A stretch of DNA of 64,000 nucleotides from Erinaceus europaeus (lineage: Eukaryota; Chordata; Mammalia; Eulipotyphla; Erinaceidae), in contig NC_080165.1 of NCBI RefSeq assembly GCF_950295315.1, positions 5,173,200 through 5,237,199 of the forward strand. Reading direction: 5' to 3'. Both the position numbers and the translations under genes were made by a program. Each line of letters starts with the position of its first letter. Positions within the stretch are counted from its first letter, which is position 1. Below are positions 33,738-44,202 of the stretch, in pieces. The notes below the pieces were generated by a model. That model saw nothing but the letters and a program-made list of their open reading frames with translations, searched no databases and was not told the DNA's origin.

Positions 33738-34337
33738 TGTCGTATGCTTTACATTGGCTTGTTCTAGCCCTCCCCCTCCAAGAGAATTGGATGAGTCCTG
33801 TTAATTTCGCGGGCCTGCTTGGCCCCGCCCCAAGGGACCCTGGGAGAGGGTTCCTGAGTCCGAGAGTTCCTGAGTTCCCCGAGTGACAGAGTTCCTGAGT
33901 TCATGAGTTCGAGAGTGTCTGAGTTCGAGAGTAAGGGAGAGGGTTCCTGAGTTCGAGAGTGCCAGAGTTAGCCAGAGTTCCTGAGTTCCTGAGTTCGAGA
34001 GTGCCAGAGTTAGCCAGAGTTCCTGAGTTCTTGAGTTCGAGAGTTCCAGAGTTACAGAGTAAGAGAGAGTTCCACAGTGGAAGAGTTTCAGGGGGTTCCC
34101 CAGTACGAGAGTTCCAGAGTTCCAGAGTTGGAAAGTTCCTGAGTTCCAGAGTAAGAGAGAGTGCTTGCGCCGCCGCAAAGAGACAGCCGAGTTCTGTTTG
34201 GTGATTAGTTTGTCTTAGTTTGTGAATCCTTGTTCCTGAATAAAGAAATACAGCTTCCCTGCCCAGCCGTTGTCTCCGTGTCTCTGTTACCCGCCGTGAA
34301 GCAAGCCAGGCCGGCAAGAGCCTCCGAAATTTTAACA
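33738..34337 (+). repeat. LTR 1 of the ERV array (600 bp, longest)
   Basis: TGTCGTATGC to TTTTAACA. It is about 170 bp longer than the other LTRs because of extra GAGTTC-type repeats at about 33,850-34,160. The poly(A) signal AATAAA lies near 34,239. Sequence differences from LTR 2 and LTR 3 run through its whole length. Confidence 0.92.
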
Positions 34338-35956
34338 AATGGCGCCCACGTGGACCTGACCTGCGCATCTCTCAGATAAGTAAAGACAATTTGGCTACCT
34401 ATGCACGATGGCCTTCTCTTCTGCTTATGAAGAGATCTCCAAAGGCCTCTGCTCTTTCTTCACGAGACTGTTTTGCTGTTTCTGGAACATTTATCTCTGG
34501 ACCACTCTGTGGTTTCCACTCGCTCGGGCGAACTCACAACAGCCAGCGGGAAGAGCCAGCGGGCGGGAGGCGAGGCGCGGAGCTGCCGTTTGAACCTGGT
34601 TAAACAGCCAGCCAGCCGGCTGCGCCCAGACAACCCCGCGCACCGCGCCAGCAACCCCGCAGCCCCGCAGCCCGCAGGAGGCCTACGCCACCATGCAAGA
34701 GCCCGATGCCAGCACGCTAGAGCCTGATGCCAACATGCTGGAGCCCGATGCCAACATGCTGGAGCCTGAGGCCAACATGCTGGAGCCCGATGCCAACATG
34801 CTGGAGCCTGAGGCCAGCCCACAGGAGCCGGCTCTCCACCGTGTGGCGCAGGGCACTGGACGTGTGATCCCTCCACGCTGCTCGGCCACTGCGAACAGGG
34901 CAGCAGACATGGCAGGGCCATGGGGCAGGGCCGCGGCGGCCTATCATGGCCGCCACCCCTGGGCACCTAGGCTCACGCCTTCTACAAAGATGGCCTGCCT
35001 GCCCTCTTTCTATGAATTCTGGAACCATCCCGGGCCTCCCGGACCCCCGGGCTCCCTGCCAAAACTGGGCACACGAGATCTCCAGCCGCCGGTCCGGTCT
35101 GAAGACAGACAAGCTGGAGTACGCAGAGATTTGTGCAGAGATCGCAACCTGCAATTCCTAGAAGTGGAGCTGCGCGGGAAGCCACCTCCGGATGGTGAAC
35201 CCCCCCCCCCAACAACTAAGACAATATAGATTTAAATTCGTGTTTAAAATGACATGTCTTCGTAACAAAGGTTTCTCTCCTCGTGTATTAATGACTATGT
35301 TTATGTGTATGTTTAAAGTTTGGTAAACAGTAGCTTTAAGGCTAAATTCTTACTAGTCAAAGATAAATGAAAAAGGTTTTCAACGTAATTCTCATAAAGA
35401 TAAAAATTAACTTACATTTAAAGTCTGAGGTAAAAATTAGTTAACAATCAATATATTTCAACTAAGTTGGTCTAAACAAAAGGTTAAATAGACTTGTTGA
35501 TATGTAAAACACTACCTTCTCTATTAGAAATGGTAGATCGCACAATGGCTATGCTAATTATTCTCATGCCTGAGGTTTCCTCTCCGGCCCACACCTAGGG
35601 TGTGTCTCCATCTTGAATGGGTGTAACAAAAGGTTAAAAGACGTTGTTGATATGTAAAAGTCTCAAATTCCTTCTCTATTAGAAATGTTAGATCGTGCAG
35701 TAGATATGCTAATAACAAGTTTTGTTTCATAGTAAGTAAGTTGCAGCCAGCTGCCTTTGGGACCCTAGGCCGTTCCCCGCCCCCATGCAAATGCCCGTCA
35801 AGGCAAGTAGCCCCCCAGAGGCAAGAAATGTTTTTTTTTTCAGATATGGCCCCCTCAGGCCTTCCCTTGGCAACATGCTGGTTTTGGTTATATATGTTTC
35901 TGTTCACCCCACACCCTTGATACTATAGTCATTTAGTTAAAAAGAAAAGGGGGAAT
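34338..35956 (+). mobile_element. ERV array internal region 1
   Basis: Primer-binding site at 34,340. A leader, a GC-rich frame-bearing part (34,400-35,230) and an AT-rich non-coding part follow, up to the polypurine tract at about 35,938-35,953. The first 600 bp carry many differences from units 2 and 3; from about 34,940 on it is indistinguishable by eye from unit 2. Confidence 0.9.
34408..35229 (+). pseudogene. Broken copy of the ERV internal reading frame (unit 1)
   Basis: Corresponds to the 273-residue frame of unit 2. Here an in-frame TGA at about 34,591 ends it after 61 codons. The part from 34,693 remains open for 178 codons. No function is recognised. Confidence 0.5.
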
Positions 35957-36384
35957 TGTCGTATGCTTTACATTGGCTTGTTCTAGCCCTCCCCCTCCAA
36001 GACAATTGGATGAGTCCTGTTAATTTCGCGGGCCTGCTTGGCCCCGCCCCAAGGGACCCTGGGAGAGGGTTCCGGAGTCCGAGAGTTCCTGAGTTCCCCA
36101 GTGACAGAGTTCCTGAGTTCCGGAGTTCGAGAGTGCGAGGGTGCGAGAGTTTCTGAGTTCGAGAGTAAGGGAGAGGGTTCCTGAGTTCCAGAGTAAAAGA
36201 AAGAGTGTTTGCGCCGCCGCAAAGAGACAGCAGAGTTCTGTTTGGTGATTAGTTTGTCTTAGTTTGTGAATCGTTGTTCCTGAATAAAGAAATACAGCTG
36301 CCCTGCCCAGCCGTTGTCTCCGCGTCTCTGTTACCCGCCGTGAAGCAAGCCAGCCCGACCAGAGCCTTCCGAATTTTAACAACA
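35957..36384 (+). repeat. LTR 2 of the ERV array (428 bp)
   Basis: TGTCGTATGC to TTAACAACA; apparently identical to LTR 3 one period (2,047 bp) away. AATAAA near 36,284. Confidence 0.93.
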
Positions 36385-38003
36385 AATGGCACCCACGTGG
36401 ACCTGACCTGCGCATCTCTCAGATAAGTAAAGACAATTTGGCTACCTATGCTCGATGGCCTTCTCTTCTGCTTGTGAAGAGATCTCCAAAGGCCTCTGCT
36501 CTTTCTTCACGAGACTGTTTTGCTGTTTCTGGAACATTTATCTCTGGACCACTCTGTGGTTTCCACTCGCTCGGGCGAACTCAGAACAGCCAGCGGGAAG
36601 AGCCAGCGGGCGGGAGGCGAGGCGCGGAGCTGCTGTTTCCACCTGGTCAAACAGCCAGCCAGCCGGCTGCGCCCAGACAACCCCGCGCACCGCGCCAGCA
36701 ACCCCGCAGCCCCGCAGCCCGCAGGAGGCCTACGCCACCATGCAAGAGCCCGATGCCAGCACGCTAGAGCCCGATGCCAACATGCTGGAGCCCGATGCCA
36801 ACATGCTGGAGCCTGAGGCCAACATGCTGGAGCCCGATGCCAACATGCTGGAGCCTGAGGCCAGCCCACAGGAGCCGGCTCTCCACCGCGTGGCGCAGGG
36901 CACTGGACGCTTGATCCCTCCACGCTGCTCGGCCACTGCGAACAGGGCAGCAGACATGGCAGGGCCATGGGGCAGGGCCGCGGCGTTCTATCATGGCCGC
37001 CACCCCTGGGCACCTAGGCTCACGCCTTCTACAAAGATGGCCTGCCTGCCCTCTTTCTATGAATTCTGGAACCATCCCGGGCCTCCCGGACCCCCGGGCT
37101 CCCTGCCAAAACTGGGCACACGAGATCTCCAGCCGCCGGTCCGGTCTGAAGACAGACAAGCTGGAGTACGCAGAGATTTGTGCAGAGATCGCAACCTGCA
37201 ATTCCTAGAAGTGGAGCTGCGCGGGAAGCCACCTCCGGATGGTGAACCCCCCCCCCCAACAACTAAGACAATATAGATTTAAATTCGTGTTTAAAATGAC
37301 ATGTCTTCGTAACAAAGGTTTCTCTCCTCGTGTATTAATGACTATGTTTATGTGTATGTTTAAAGTTTGGTAAACAGTAGCTTTAAGGCTAAATTCTTAC
37401 TAGTCAAAGATAAATGAAAAAGGTTTTCAACGTAATTCTCATAAAGATAAAAATTAACTTACATTTAAAGTCTGAGGTAAAAATTAGTTAACAATCAATA
37501 TATTTCAACTAAGTTGGTCTAAACAAAAGGTTAAATAGACTTGTTGATATGTAAAACACTACCTTCTCTATTAGAAATGGTAGATCGCACAATGGCTATG
37601 CTAATTATTCTCATGCCTGAGGTTTCCTCTCCGGCCCACACCTAGGGTGTGTCTCCATCTTGAATGGGTGTAACAAAAGGTTAAAAGACGTTGTTGATAT
37701 GTAAAAGTCTCAAATTCCTTCTCTATTAGAAATGTTAGATCGTGCAGTAGATATGCTAATAACAAGTTTTGTTTCATAGTAAGTAAGTTGCAGCCAGCTG
37801 CCTTTGGGACCCTAGGCCGTTCCCCGCCCCCATGCAAATGCCCGTCAAGGCAAGTAGCCCCCCAGAGGCAAGAAATGTTTTTTTTTTCAGATATGGCCCC
37901 CTCAGGCCTTCCCTTGGCAACATGCTGGTTTTGGTTATATATGTTTCTGTTCACCCCACACCCTTGATACTATAGTCATTTAGTTAAAAAGAAAAGGGGG
38001 AAT
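36385..38003 (+). mobile_element. ERV array internal region 2
   Basis: Primer-binding site TGGCACCCACGTGG at 36,387. The GC-rich open frame runs 36,455-37,276, followed by AT-rich sequence and the polypurine tract before LTR 3. Confidence 0.92.
36455..37276 (+). CDS. Uncharacterised 273-residue frame of the non-autonomous ERV (unit 2)
   Basis: I do not recognise this protein. It starts 71 bp after the primer-binding site, where gag would be expected. Residues 15-40 are rich in Cys, Trp, Phe and Leu and could form a membrane or signal segment. Residues 40-90 are basic and rich in Ala and Pro. Residues 96-136 contain a seven-residue repeat (LEPDANM with LEPEANM variants) encoded by a 21-bp tandem repeat. 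The C terminus is proline-rich. No capsid, zinc-knuckle, protease or polymerase motif is visible. The start context is weak (T at -3). It may be a degenerate gag remnant, a new accessory frame, or simply an open stretch of GC-rich DNA. Its persistence in units 2 and 3 reflects their near identity and is not by itself evidence of selection. Confidence 0.3.
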   Translation: MAFSSACEEISKGLCSFFTRLFCCFWNIYLWTTLWFPLARANSEQPAGRASGREARRGAAVSTWSNSQPAGCAQTTPRTAPATPQPRSPQEAYATMQEPDASTLEPDANMLEPDANMLEPEANMLEPDANMLEPEASPQEPALHRVAQGTGRLIPPRCSATANRAADMAGPWGRAAAFYHGRHPWAPRLTPSTKMACLPSFYEFWNHPGPPGPPGSLPKLGTRDLQPPVRSEDRQAGVRRDLCRDRNLQFLEVELRGKPPPDGEPPPPTTKTI

Positions 38004-38431
38004 TGTCGTATGCTTTACATTGGCTTGTTCTAGCCCTCCCCCTCCAAGACAATTGGATGAGTCCTGTTAATTTCGCGGGCCTGCTTGGCCCCGCCCCAAG
38101 GGACCCTGGGAGAGGGTTCCGGAGTCCGAGAGTTCCTGAGTTCCCCAGTGACAGAGTTCCTGAGTTCCGGAGTTCGAGAGTGCGAGGGTGCGAGAGTTTC
38201 TGAGTTCGAGAGTAAGGGAGAGGGTTCCTGAGTTCCAGAGTAAAAGAAAGAGTGTTTGCGCCGCCGCAAAGAGACAGCAGAGTTCTGTTTGGTGATTAGT
38301 TTGTCTTAGTTTGTGAATCGTTGTTCCTGAATAAAGAAATACAGCTGCCCTGCCCAGCCGTTGTCTCCGCGTCTCTGTTACCCGCCGTGAAGCAAGCCAG
38401 CCCGACCAGAGCCTTCCGAATTTTAACAACA
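38004..38431 (+). repeat. LTR 3 of the ERV array (428 bp)
   Basis: Same boundaries and sequence as LTR 2, by eye. Confidence 0.93.
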
Positions 38432-40049
38432 AATGGCACCCACGTGGACCTGACCTGCGCATCTCTCAGATAAGTAAAGACAATTTGGCTACCTATGCTC
38501 GATGGCCTTCTCTTCTGCTTGTGAAGAGATCTCCAAAGGCCTCTGCTCTTTCTTCACGAGACTGTTTTGCTGTTTCTGGAACATTTATCTCTGGACCACT
38601 CTGTGGTTTCCACTCGCTCGGGCGAACTCAGAACAGCCAGCGGGAAGAGCCAGCGGGCGGGAGGCGAGGCGCGGAGCTGCTGTTTCCACCTGGTCAAACA
38701 GCCAGCCAGCCGGCTGCGCCCAGACAACCCCGCGCACCGCGCCAGCAACCCCGCAGCCCCGCAGCCCGCAGGAGGCCTACGCCACCATGCAAGAGCCCGA
38801 TGCCAGCACGCTAGAGCCCGATGCCAACATGCTGGAGCCCGATGCCAACATGCTGGAGCCTGAGGCCAACATGCTGGAGCCCGATGCCAACATGCTGGAG
38901 CCTGAGGCCAGCCCACAGGAGCCGGCTCTCCACCGCGTGGCGCAGGGCACTGGACGCTTGATCCCTCCACGCTGCTCGGCCACTGCGAACAGGGCAGCAG
39001 ACATGGCAGGGCCATGGGGCAGGGCCGCGGCGTTCTATCATGGCCGCCACCCCTGGGCACCTAGGCTCACGCCTTCTACAAAGATGGCCTGCCTGCCCTC
39101 TTTCTATGAATTCTGGAACCATCCCGGGCCTCCCGGACCCCCGGGCTCCCTGCCAAAACTGGGCACACGAGATCTCCAGCCGCCGGTCCGGTCTGAAGAC
39201 AGACAAGCTGGAGTACGCAGAGATTTGTGCAGAGATCGCAACCTGCAATTCCTAGAAGTGGAGCTGCGCGGGAAGCCACCTCCGGATGGTGAACCCCCCC
39301 CCCCAACAACTAAGACAGTACAGATTTAAATTCGTGTTTAAAATGACATGTCTTCGTAACAAAGGTTTCTCTCCTCGTGTATTAATGACTATGTTTATGT
39401 GTATGTTTAAAGTTTGGTAAACAGTAGCTTTAAGGCTAAATTCTTACTAGTCAAAGATAAATGAAAACGGTTTTCAACGTAATTCTCATAAAGATAAAAA
39501 TTAACTTACATTTAAAGTCTGAGGTAAAAATTAGTTAACAATCAATATATTTCAACTAAGTTGGTCTAAACAAAAGGTTAAATAGACTTGTTGATATGTA
39601 AAACACTACCTTCTCTATTAGAAATGGTAGATCGCACAATGGCTATGCTAATTATTCTCATGCCTGAGGTTTCCTCTCCGGCCCACACCTAGGGTGTGTC
39701 TCCATCTTGAATGGGTGTAACAAAAGGTTAAAAGACGTTGTTGATATGTAAAAGTCTCAAATTCCTTCTCTATTAGAAACGTTGGATCCTGCAGTAGATA
39801 TGCTAATAACAAGTTTTGTTTCATAGTAAGTAAGTTGCAGCCAGCTGCCTTTGGGACCCTAGGCCGTTCCCCGCCCCCATGCAAATGCCCATCGAGGCAA
39901 GTAGCCCCGCAGAGGCAAGAAATTTTTTTTTTTCAGATATGGCCCCCTCAGGCCTTCCCTTGGCAACATGCTGGTTTTGGTTATATATGTTTCTGTTCAC
40001 CCCACACCCTTGATACTATAGTCATTTAGTTAAAAAGAAAAGGGGGAAT
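38432..40049 (+). mobile_element. ERV array internal region 3
   Basis: Matches region 2 up to about 39,316. It then accumulates private differences (for example at 39,317-39,320, 39,468, 39,780-39,790, 39,892-39,896 and 39,909) that continue into LTR 4. Confidence 0.92.
38502..39329 (+). CDS. Same uncharacterised frame, unit 3 (275 residues)
   Basis: Identical to the unit 2 frame except at the very C terminus. There a change at 39,317 removes the stop used in unit 2 and adds two residues. The same doubts about coding status apply. Confidence 0.3.
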   Translation: MAFSSACEEISKGLCSFFTRLFCCFWNIYLWTTLWFPLARANSEQPAGRASGREARRGAAVSTWSNSQPAGCAQTTPRTAPATPQPRSPQEAYATMQEPDASTLEPDANMLEPDANMLEPEANMLEPDANMLEPEASPQEPALHRVAQGTGRLIPPRCSATANRAADMAGPWGRAAAFYHGRHPWAPRLTPSTKMACLPSFYEFWNHPGPPGPPGSLPKLGTRDLQPPVRSEDRQAGVRRDLCRDRNLQFLEVELRGKPPPDGEPPPPTTKTVQI

Positions 40050-40478
40050 TGTTGTATGCGTTACATTGGTTTGTTCTAGCCCTCCCCAAACCAAGAGAAT
40101 TGGATCAGTCCAATTAATTTCGCGGGCCTGCTTGGCCCCGCCCCAAGGAACCCTGAGGGAGGGTTCCTGAGTTCATGAGTCCGAGAGTTCCTGAGTTCCC
40201 CAGTGACAGAGTTCCTGAGTTCCGGAGTTTGAGAGTGCGAGAGTTTCTGAGTTCGAGAGTAAGGGAGAGGGTTCCTGAGTTCCAGAGTAAAAGAGAGAGT
40301 GCTTGCGCCGCCGCAAAGAGACAGCAGAGTTCTGTTTGGTGATTAGTTTGTCTTAGTTTATGAATCGTTGTTCCTGAATAAAGAAATACAGCTGCCCTGC
40401 CCAGCCGTTGTCTCCGCGTCTCTGTTCACCACCGTGAAGCTAGCCGGCCCGGCAAGAGCCTCAGAAATTTTAACAACA
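40050..40478 (+). repeat. LTR 4 of the ERV array (429 bp)
   Basis: TGTTGTATGC to TTTTAACAACA. It differs from LTRs 1-3 at many positions (for example 'cccaaaccaagag' in place of 'ccctccaagag'). It is the outer 3' LTR, followed by the CTGGTG duplication. Confidence 0.92.
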
Positions 40479-40689
40479 CTGGTGTATATGGATCAGCCAC
40501 GAGAGTCTACCAGTTGCCTGAAGGTGTGGAAACTAGTTTAGTGTTCTTCTGGTAGTAGCTTCCACACAGCTAAGCTATTTTCATAATTCTTGTGCGTTTT
40601 TAGCCTGTAAATCTGGGCTTGACTGCCCTTGGTTCTCTCTCGCTCCCAGAAGACTGAAAGGGCAATACGGAGAGATAGAAGATCATGTT

Positions 40690-40912
40690 CTTTCTTTTTA
40701 AACAACTTGTTTATTTCATGTGAAGGACACGTAGAACTTTACATGAGAGAAGTCTGCAGGTGTCTGTCTTTCTCACCCCCTCTCTGTCTTTCCCTCCTCT
40801 CTCCATTTCTCTCTGTCCTATCCAACACCAACGACATCAGTAACAACAATAATGACAACAATAAAAAAAAATAAGGGCAACAAAAGGGAAAATAATTAAA
40901 TTTTTAAAAGTT
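40690..40912 (+). mobile_element. ERI-type SINE, 5'-truncated
   Basis: Starts within the body ('gtctgcaggtgtctgtct') and has a complete CAA tail. Confidence 0.85.
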
Positions 40913-41565
40913 AAAAGAATACATATTTCTATTTTCAAATGGTACATAACTCATAAAATTGTAACAATGTTTGTATGTAAAAAATAATAATAACTGATGG
41001 CATAGATGGGCAAAGGCACATCTCACTTCTTCTTCTAGCGTTTGCCCTTCTTCCGTAGCCAGTCAACAGCGTCAGGTTGAAAGCTGTCAGGAGCTGCTTG
41101 TTGCTGGCTTTGAAAGTGACTGGGATCCCTGTGGATTCAGTCGGCTAGGAAGGATCGTCAGTTTCCCCAAGGAATGGGTACTCACGGGATGCACCACGAG
41201 AAGGTCGATCCAATGCATCCCACATATCTCACTGAGTTGAAGTGAAAAAGAGAAAGTCCAGGCAAAGAAAGAGTTACCTAACCAAGCTGGAGGAGGAGAG
41301 GCCGCAGATAACAGGAAGCCTTGAGTTAAGGTCTCTCCACCCTGCCCGCTTCCCACCCACACTCACTGGGGTGTCTTATCCTGACAGGTCATGAAGCTTC
41401 TATGTCCGGAGGCTAAACTTCCCCAGACACAGCTAGGCAGGAACGATAACAGTAACCATAACAGTAACTGAGGCAACCTGACTCTGAGGCAGTGAGTCAG
41501 GTCCGGCCCCTTAACCCTGCAGCCTCAGCTCTCAGCCCCCAGCTGCTATACAGAAGCCTGGCTGT
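40913..41565. other. Unassigned sequence around the small Vingi fragment
   Basis: 41,090-41,560 is moderately GC-rich and could be an undescribed LTR, but I found no matching ends. Confidence 0.4.
41027..41085 (-). mobile_element. Very short Vingi 3'-end insertion (about 59 bp)
   Basis: On the minus strand this matches the last codons of the Vingi ORF (LTLLTGYGRRANA-like frame), its stop and the GAAGAAGAAG tail seen at 24,230-24,282. Nothing upstream matches, so the copy is extremely 5'-truncated. Confidence 0.8.
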
Positions 41566-41825
41566 TGGCAGTCGGGTGGTAGCGCAGTGGGCTAGATGCA
41601 CGTTCTGCAAAGCGAATGCAACAACCAGCTCAAGGATCCCGGTTCGAGCCCTCCCCACCCCCACCCCCCCAACCCACCCCAGGCTCCCCACCTGCAGGGG
41701 ATGAAGCAGGTCTGCAGGTGTCTAATTTTCTCTCTTCCCCTCCTCTCTCCATTTCTCTCTGTCCTATCCAACAACAACAATGACATCAACAAGGGCAACA
41801 AAAGGGAATAAATAAATATTTTTTA
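41566..41825 (+). mobile_element. ERI-type SINE
   Basis: 'gcagtcgggtggtagcgcag' start. A C-rich expansion sits after the B box, and the 'cgcttcacaggcggtg' piece is missing. Confidence 0.88.
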
Positions 41826-42004
41826 AAAAATTTTTTAAAAAAGAAGAAGCTGGGCTCTCCCTTTGTTCAAGCCCAGAATTCCTTAAGAGCACCAGCTCTT
41901 CCTGTGGCTCGTTGATCTTAATAAAGTTCCTCCTCTTGATGACATCAGTTGGCTCTGATTCTTGAACCTGCAACAGTCTCAGCAAGTCACAGTGCTCCTC
42001 GGAC

Positions 42005-42175
42005 CATGATGGTTCAAGCCCCACTCCCCACCTGCGGGGCGGGGGTTGGAAAGAGGGAAACTCCCGTGAGCAGTGAAGCAGGACTGGAGGGATCTCTCTC
42101 TCTCTCTCTCTCTCTCTCCCTCTCTACATCCCCCTCCCCACTCAATTTCTCTCTACCCTACTAATAAAATAGAAA
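42005..42175 (+). mobile_element. Old-type SINE with (TC)n
   Basis: 'tggttcaagccccactcccc' followed by a TC run (42,093-42,122). Confidence 0.8.
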
Positions 42176-42182
42176 GAAAACC

Positions 42183-42455
42183 AGAGTCAGGCGGTAGCGC
42201 AGCGGGTTACATGCACGTGGCCCAAAGCACAAGGACCGGCATAAAGATCCCCGTTCGAGCCCCCGGCTCCCCACCTGCAGGGGAGTCGCTTGCGGTGAAG
42301 CAGGTCTGCAGGTGTCTGTCTGTCTCTCCCCCTCTCTGTCTTCCCCTCCTCTCTTCATTTCTCTCTGTCCTATCCAACAACGACGACATCAATAACGATA
42401 ATAATAACTACAACAACAAAGGCAACAAAAAAGGAAAATAAATTTAAAAAAAAAT
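42183..42455 (+). mobile_element. ERI-type SINE
   Basis: 'gagtcaggcggtagcgcagcg' type head; a small deletion before the GGTGAAGCAGG block. Confidence 0.92.
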
Positions 42456-42475
42456 ATTTTTAAAATACAATGAAT

Positions 42476-42762
42476 AGGGAGTCGGGCTGTAGTACAGCGG
42501 GCTAAGCGCAGGTGGCGCAAAGCACAAAGACCGGCATAAGGATGCTGGTTCGAACCCCGGCTCCCCACCTGCAGGGGAGTCGCTTCACAGGCGGTGAAGC
42601 AGGTCTGCAGGTGTCTAGCTTTCTCTCCTCCTCTCTGTCTTCCCCTCCCTCTCTCCATTTCTCTCTGTCCTATCCAACAACAACAATAATAACTACAACA
42701 ATAAAACAAGGGCAACAAAAGGGAAAAAATAAATAAAATAAATATTTAAAAAAATTTTTTTT
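42476..42762 (+). mobile_element. ERI-type SINE with clear target duplication
   Basis: 13-bp duplication AAATACAATGAAT at 42,463-42,475 and 42,763-42,775. Confidence 0.95.
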
Positions 42763-42775
42763 AAATACAATGAAT

Positions 42776-43567
42776 TAATATGTATTTTAAAGCACTGATA
42801 TTATTGTGGGCAGGAAGGCTAGCTTACCATGTAAACAGCTGCTTCACTACTGAGATTCGTACTCTCAGCCTTAAAATCAGTAAAGTTAAACACATAATCG
42901 AATGTCAAGATGAGTTCTTGTAACAGTAGATATATCCTGAATTTCCAGTCATAGAGATTAAATTCGCTAAATTATTTGACAGGATAATATAGTTATGAAA
43001 AAATAATTTTATTTTTTTTCACTCACTTTATCTTAAAACCTTAGAAAAACCCTTAGAGATACCAAAATCCAAAAAACATTCTATTTGGAAGGCTTGCTTG
43101 CTATATCACTAATTTTTCTCAAATGAAGGTGGCATCTTCTGCAACATTTTTTTTGTTATAAGGGTGGATATTGCACCATATTATATGTGAAAATATGTAT
43201 GTATTATAAAGTGATGAAAACACCTGCCAAACTTATTACTATCAGACTGTAGTAACTGCTCCTGTGTCCACAGCAAGGCTGCGCTCCCCAGCATGGACTC
43301 CGCATGCGCCTTGACTCCATGTCCAGTGCAGGGACACGGCCGCAGGCTCGTCTGCAGGGGACAGTCCTCACAGAGCCATGGCAGAGTGCGCAGGACAGGT
43401 GTCACCGACGTTGGTGAAGCAGCTGAAGGCACATGCAATCCTAATGTTTGGAAGAGATCATGGCAGAATCCAGAATTGAAGGAATGTGCTGTCTTCCTTT
43501 TCTTTATAACTAAATGTTCAAAATATACATCTTTAGACATTTTGCACCTACTTTAAAATACGAACAA
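42776..43567. other. Unassigned sequence
   Basis: AT-rich to 43,200, then a CpG-containing stretch (43,260-43,440) with no recognised gene. Confidence 0.45.
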
Positions 43568-43917
43568 AGTTTTTTTTTTTTTTTGCCTCCAGGGTTATTG
43601 CTGGGGCTCAGTGCCTGCACCATGAATCCACTGCTCCTGGAGGCCTTTATTTTCCCCCTTCTGTTGCTCCTTGTTGTTGTAGCCTTGTTATGGTTATTAT
43701 TGTTGTTGTTGTTGTCGTTCATTGTTGAGAGAAATGGAAAGAGGAGGGGAAGACAGAGAGGGGGAGAGAAAGACAGACACCTGCAGACCTGCTTCACCGC
43801 CTGTGAAGCGACTCCCCTGCAGGTGAGGAGCCCGGGGCTCGAACCGGGATCCTTACGCCGGTCGTTGCGCTTTGCGTCATGTGAGCTTAACCCGCTGTGC
43901 TACAGCCCAGCCCCCCG
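43568..43917 (-). mobile_element. ERI-type SINE with 3' module
   Basis: Reverse orientation: module first ('gcctccagggttattgctgg'), then TTG repeats, B box GGCTCGAACC, head. Confidence 0.92.
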
Positions 43918-44202
43918 AGGTGTAACTGCCTGATGTGCGAGGCTCTTGGCAACGTTTCTTACGTCCAGGAGGCATTTATCTTTTATGGCTGTCTTTTGAA
44001 AAGAGGCATTTATATCTATGTGACTGAAAAAATATTCTTTCCATTTTCCCTTGATAGACACAGTAAGACGGAGAAGGTACATTAGTCCTTGTGCTCTACG
44101 GTCTCATCGCCATCTTTTCACGCTGCTATTTGCACACCCATGGAGAGAATGCCAGCACCTTCCAGCTTCTTATTGCCACAACTGAAAAGTGATTACTTAT
44201 TT

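Larger units (their letters stand above)
33738..40478 (+). mobile_element. Tandem array of a non-autonomous ERV: four LTRs, three internal regions
   Basis: The order is LTR-int-LTR-int-LTR-int-LTR. A single 6-bp duplication CTGGTG lies outside the array (33,732-33,737 and 40,479-40,484) and none occurs around inner LTRs, so this is one integration later expanded. Unit spacing is exactly 2,047 bp. Each internal region begins with a lysine-tRNA-type primer-binding site (TGGCGCCCACGTGG or TGGCACCCACGTGG) and ends with a polypurine tract (AAAAGAAAAGGGGGAAT). No gag, pro, pol or env is present, so mobility would need proteins from elsewhere. The 6-bp duplication and primer site point to an ERV2/betaretrovirus-like lineage (inference). 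Confidence 0.93.

Noticed and set aside
33801..34368. Minus-strand frames rich in LWNSGT/LELRNS in the ERV LTRs
   Set aside because: Translation of the GAGTTC-type LTR repeat; no independent evidence of coding.
43293..43556. CpG-containing segment with 87- and 119-codon frames
   Set aside because: No conserved motif, splice structure or family recognised; frame lengths are within chance.
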